A stretch of 64,000 bases of DNA from the NCBI GenBank assembly GCA_947630595.1, contig CANRIG010000008.1, positions 1-64,000 of the forward strand, in the 5' to 3' direction. Positions 61,141 to 64,000 of this stretch are shown here, piece after piece. Made by a program: the position numbers and the translations under genes. The first letter of the stretch is position 1; every line of letters starts with the position of its first letter. Under the pieces are notes generated by a model. That model was not told the DNA's origin and ran no database searches. It saw only the letters and a list, made by a program, of their open reading frames with translations. This DNA comes from an uncultured Lachnospiraceae bacterium (GTDB taxonomy: Bacteria > Bacillota > Clostridia > Lachnospirales > Lachnospiraceae).

Positions 61141-62287
61141 AATATTCTCCTATAACCTTTGCTACATATTTCATCTGACTGCATGTCCCTATTGTTATTC
61201 GTATACAATACTTTTTCAGCAGCCCTGTTTGTGATACATCCCTTACAAATATATTATTTCTCCCTAGATAGTCAATTAACGCAATTTTGTCATCCTCTTT
61301 ATGTAATTGCAAAAGCACAAAATTTCCCTCACCATGTATGCATTTCACATATTTTGAATATTGATCCATTGCTTTTACAAATTCAATCGCCGCCTGATTT
61401 ACTTCTTCCACATACCTTTTCATATATGGAATATCGCTCAACGCTCCTATGGCTGCTTCCTGGGCAAATGTCGTAATGTTTTTAGGATTACGTATATTGG
61501 ATATAAACGCTATATTATCTTTTGAGGCAATCAGATAGCCAAAACGGAAATTAGCAAGCGCAAATGCTTTTGACATTGTTCGTGATATCAAAATGTTCTC
61601 GTTACTCAGAACTAATTCTTTGGCTGAGACCCCTGAAAATTCTGCATATGCCTCATCGATAAGGAAGAGTATTTGTGGATAACGATTAACTAATTGCCGA
61701 ATAAATCCAATTTGATGCATTGTTCCTGTAGGATTATTCGGATTACAAATGTAAATAAGGGACGGAGTTATCTCCTCAATCCGTTCTAAAAAGCTATTTG
61801 CATCGAATTCAAAAGTATCATCAATGTTATAATAATAAATATCTGCACCGCAAACTTCTGCTGTCAGCCTAAAATTGTCGTATGTAGGTCCAAGGATTAA
61901 CACTGGATCACCTACTGTTATATAGAGTTTTGCTATATACTCATGTAAACTGTCTGAGCTAGCAAAATATTGTATATTCTCTTTAGGCAGATCGATATAC
62001 CGCGACAACAAGCATAATAATTCTTCATTGGTTGTCGCCGGATATAAATTATAAAACTGAGAATCTCTCACCAAGGCTTCAATTCTTTTTACGACTTCTG
62101 GGGACGGTGAAATCGTTGCCTCATTCCAATCTAACTTAAGAATTTTTTCCCTTTCCTCTTTTGATACCGACCAGACCTTGTGAGATGCAGCCTTATACGG
62201 AGCAAAATTACGAAGATACTTATTAATGAAACTCATTTTAATCCTCCCACAACTAAAAATACATTTTTCTATTTTCCATTTTCTCAA
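61127..62287 (-). CDS. Class I/II PLP-dependent aminotransferase (histidinol-phosphate-aminotransferase-like)
   Basis: LDWNEATISPSPEVVKRI; YICNPNNPTGTMHQIGFI; FLIDEAYAEFSG; ILISRTMSKAFALANFRFGYLIAS. Start probably MSFINKYLRNFAPYKAASH. Confidence 0.9.
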   Translation of the reverse strand: MRKWKIEKCIFSCGRIKMSFINKYLRNFAPYKAASHKVWSVSKEEREKILKLDWNEATISPSPEVVKRIEALVRDSQFYNLYPATTNEELLCLLSRYIDLPKENIQYFASSDSLHEYIAKLYITVGDPVLILGPTYDNFRLTAEVCGADIYYYNIDDTFEFDANSFLERIEEITPSLIYICNPNNPTGTMHQIGFIRQLVNRYPQILFLIDEAYAEFSGVSAKELVLSNENILISRTMSKAFALANFRFGYLIASKDNIAFISNIRNPKNITTFAQEAAIGALSDIPYMKRYVEEVNQAAIEFVKAMDQYSKYVKCIHGEGNFVLLQLHKEDDKIALIDYLGRNNIFVRDVSQTGLLKKYCIRITIGTCSQMKYVAKVIGEYFGGR

Positions 62288-62306
62288 CCACTATCTTAAT
62301 CGCCTC

Positions 62307-62846
62307 TTATTTCTTCAACCTTTTAATTATCTGTGCCGGCACTCCACCTGCAATTACATAATCCTCAGTAATATCTTTCGTGACAACGGAACCAGCGGCT
62401 ACTATGACCCCTTTCCCCGATATATCAACACCAGGTAGTACAACAGAATTCACGCAAAGCCATGTTCCCTCTCCAAGATGCACATCAAGTCCAACATGGG
62501 GTACATCCTTATACCCCCCCCACAACCATTTTGATGTATCCAATTGTCCTGCCGTAATCTGAGCGCCCCGTGACAATACCACATAATCATCAATAACAAC
62601 ATTACCTCGAGGTGCAATTTGCACACCGTTATTAATAGTTACATGATTTCCTATCGAGATCTGGGAAAGATTAAATAACAATGGTTTGCCATTAACAGTC
62701 AATCCTATTCCACATTTTTTTAATCTTGATTCATAATATTTTTTCCGTACATATCCGTCATAATGATATTTGAAAACAGACCATTTCTCATAAAGTGGGG
62801 CAATCAAACCAATCATAAAGCCAAAAACTCTATCCATTTTCATCAC
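62307..62846 (-). CDS. Left-handed beta-helix acyltransferase with a (G)8 tract
   Basis: Hexapeptide pattern ISIGNHVTINNGVQIAPRGNVVIDDYVVLSRGAQI...LPGVDISGKGVIVAAGSVVTKDITEDYVIAGGVPAQIIKRL. Confidence 0.9.
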   Translation of the reverse strand: MMKMDRVFGFMIGLIAPLYEKWSVFKYHYDGYVRKKYYESRLKKCGIGLTVNGKPLLFNLSQISIGNHVTINNGVQIAPRGNVVIDDYVVLSRGAQITAGQLDTSKWLWGGYKDVPHVGLDVHLGEGTWLCVNSVVLPGVDISGKGVIVAAGSVVTKDITEDYVIAGGVPAQIIKRLKK

Positions 62847-64000
62847 CTATTATTCAAAACACGTATAGCAACCTGCTTTATCCCATTAAAATCCTGTCTA
62901 TAAAAAATCATTGCTGATGTTAAAGTAATTAACACAGCAATGATGAATACTATAATGGATCCCCAAAGCCATTGGAACCAGTTAGCTCCAAAGGCTACAA
63001 AACGTTTTACAAACTCTGAGCATAGACAAATCATAATGATATTGCATCCACACCAGAGTATCTTCCTTATTACATTTGATAAATTTAGATTAACGATTTC
63101 TCTGTGTATAAAAACAAAGTACTGTACTGTACGTATAGTATTTGCTACAATTGTTCCAATTACTACACCTTGAAAACCTATCAGATTAATCAGTATTACC
63201 GATACTAATAAATTGGATACCGCTTCCAAAATTGCACCATTTCTTGTTTCTTTATACTTTCCTGCTGCTTGCACAAGAGTGACATATGGCTGCCTTATAC
63301 AATATATTGCTTCACTGATTACCATTAAAATGGCGAACGAAGGAATAATATAATTAATATCCGTTACACCAGCTGTATAATTTTCTACAAATGGAACAAT
63401 CAGTACAAGAACGCAGGGAAAAACAATTGACACAAAAACAAACATAAGAAACTCATATAATTTAAAATTCTTTATCAGCGCTTCCTTTTCTCCTTTCGCT
63501 ATGATATTCCCAAATCCAGCCTCCAAACCGTTCGTGAACATCTGCATAATCGCTCGAATCTTTATTATGATCATGTTATATATGGTATATACTGATACCA
63601 ACTTAATATCAACCACACATGTAAGAAGCACAAGATCTATATTATCATGGATTATATTTGCGATTGATGTTGCCGCAGCATCACCTCTTTGCTTCAATGC
63701 TGAATCATTCGGTCTGACGTTTCTATTAATGTTATATTGCTTCTTAATATATGTAGCTATGATTAACGGTTTAATCAAAAATATTAGGGAAGACACAGAT
63801 TTTACAATAAAAATATTATATCCTGTCCTAATCAATCCATATGTCATTGCACAGTTGACTAATAATGTAACGGATGTAGAGATATCATAAACATATTCGC
63901 GCTGATCAGAAGTCAAAAGCGTATGGTTTGCAACCGTAAAGAAATATTCTACAAACATAGAAAACGAAACAATCCCGACCAAAATCGCAATCTCTGCCTT
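62843..64000 (-). CDS. Polysaccharide biosynthesis/flippase family protein, 5' end beyond window
   Basis: Polytopic MATE/Wzx-like; frame stays open to the right edge (KAEIAILVGIVSFSMFVEYFFTVANHTLL). Confidence 0.85.
   Translation of the reverse strand, partial: KAEIAILVGIVSFSMFVEYFFTVANHTLLTSDQREYVYDISTSVTLLVNCAMTYGLIRTGYNIFIVKSVSSLIFLIKPLIIATYIKKQYNINRNVRPNDSALKQRGDAAATSIANIIHDNIDLVLLTCVVDIKLVSVYTIYNMIIIKIRAIMQMFTNGLEAGFGNIIAKGEKEALIKNFKLYEFLMFVFVSIVFPCVLVLIVPFVENYTAGVTDINYIIPSFAILMVISEAIYCIRQPYVTLVQAAGKYKETRNGAILEAVSNLLVSVILINLIGFQGVVIGTIVANTIRTVQYFVFIHREIVNLNLSNVIRKILWCGCNIIMICLCSEFVKRFVAFGANWFQWLWGSIIVFIIAVLITLTSAMIFYRQDFNGIKQVAIRVLNNR

Overview
The window looks like a Firmicute (Clostridia/Lachnospiraceae-type) chromosome; the lineage is inferred from gene content. 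About 46.3 kb is high-GC core sequence, followed by an AT-rich surface-polysaccharide island that runs off the right edge. Core, left to right: a methylene-THF reductase operon (metF, metV, and a MetV-domain/RnfC fusion), a 6S-like RNA, NADP-isocitrate dehydrogenase, an unassigned standalone small RNA candidate, glycerol kinase, a subtilase, an ECF-type sigma factor, an AroE-like dehydrogenase with a DctQMP TRAP transporter, a FeoB/FeoA/FeoA cluster with a small Cys-rich Feo protein and a divergent DtxR-family regulator, and a second subtilase whose nucleophile position is Cys. Next come pgsA-rimO-rpoZ-gmk-remA-yicC, rqcH, pepV, nudC, rny, recX-recA with a perfect SOS box, rseP-dxr-cdsA-uppS-frr-pyrH, a P-type ATPase with an in-frame repeat insertion, and a CapK-like/flippase pair. 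The island (about 46.3-64 kb) has a degraded mobile-element junction, a Gtr-like glycosyltransferase set, ugd plus a UDP-sugar epimerase, a CDP-glycerol-type synthesis/transfer module, and an aminotransferase/HAD/ATP-grasp module. The most interesting signals are: the Cys-nucleophile subtilase; the orphan sRNA with promoter, terminator and possible pseudoknot; two (G)8 tracts, both encoding Gly-Gly-Tyr, in island genes; several degenerate tandem arrays in intergenic DNA or just after stop codons; a 77-bp tandem hairpin duplication; and a shared RTTAG-N6-CTAAC operator in the feo region. All calls come from reading the sequence and ORF track; no database search was run.
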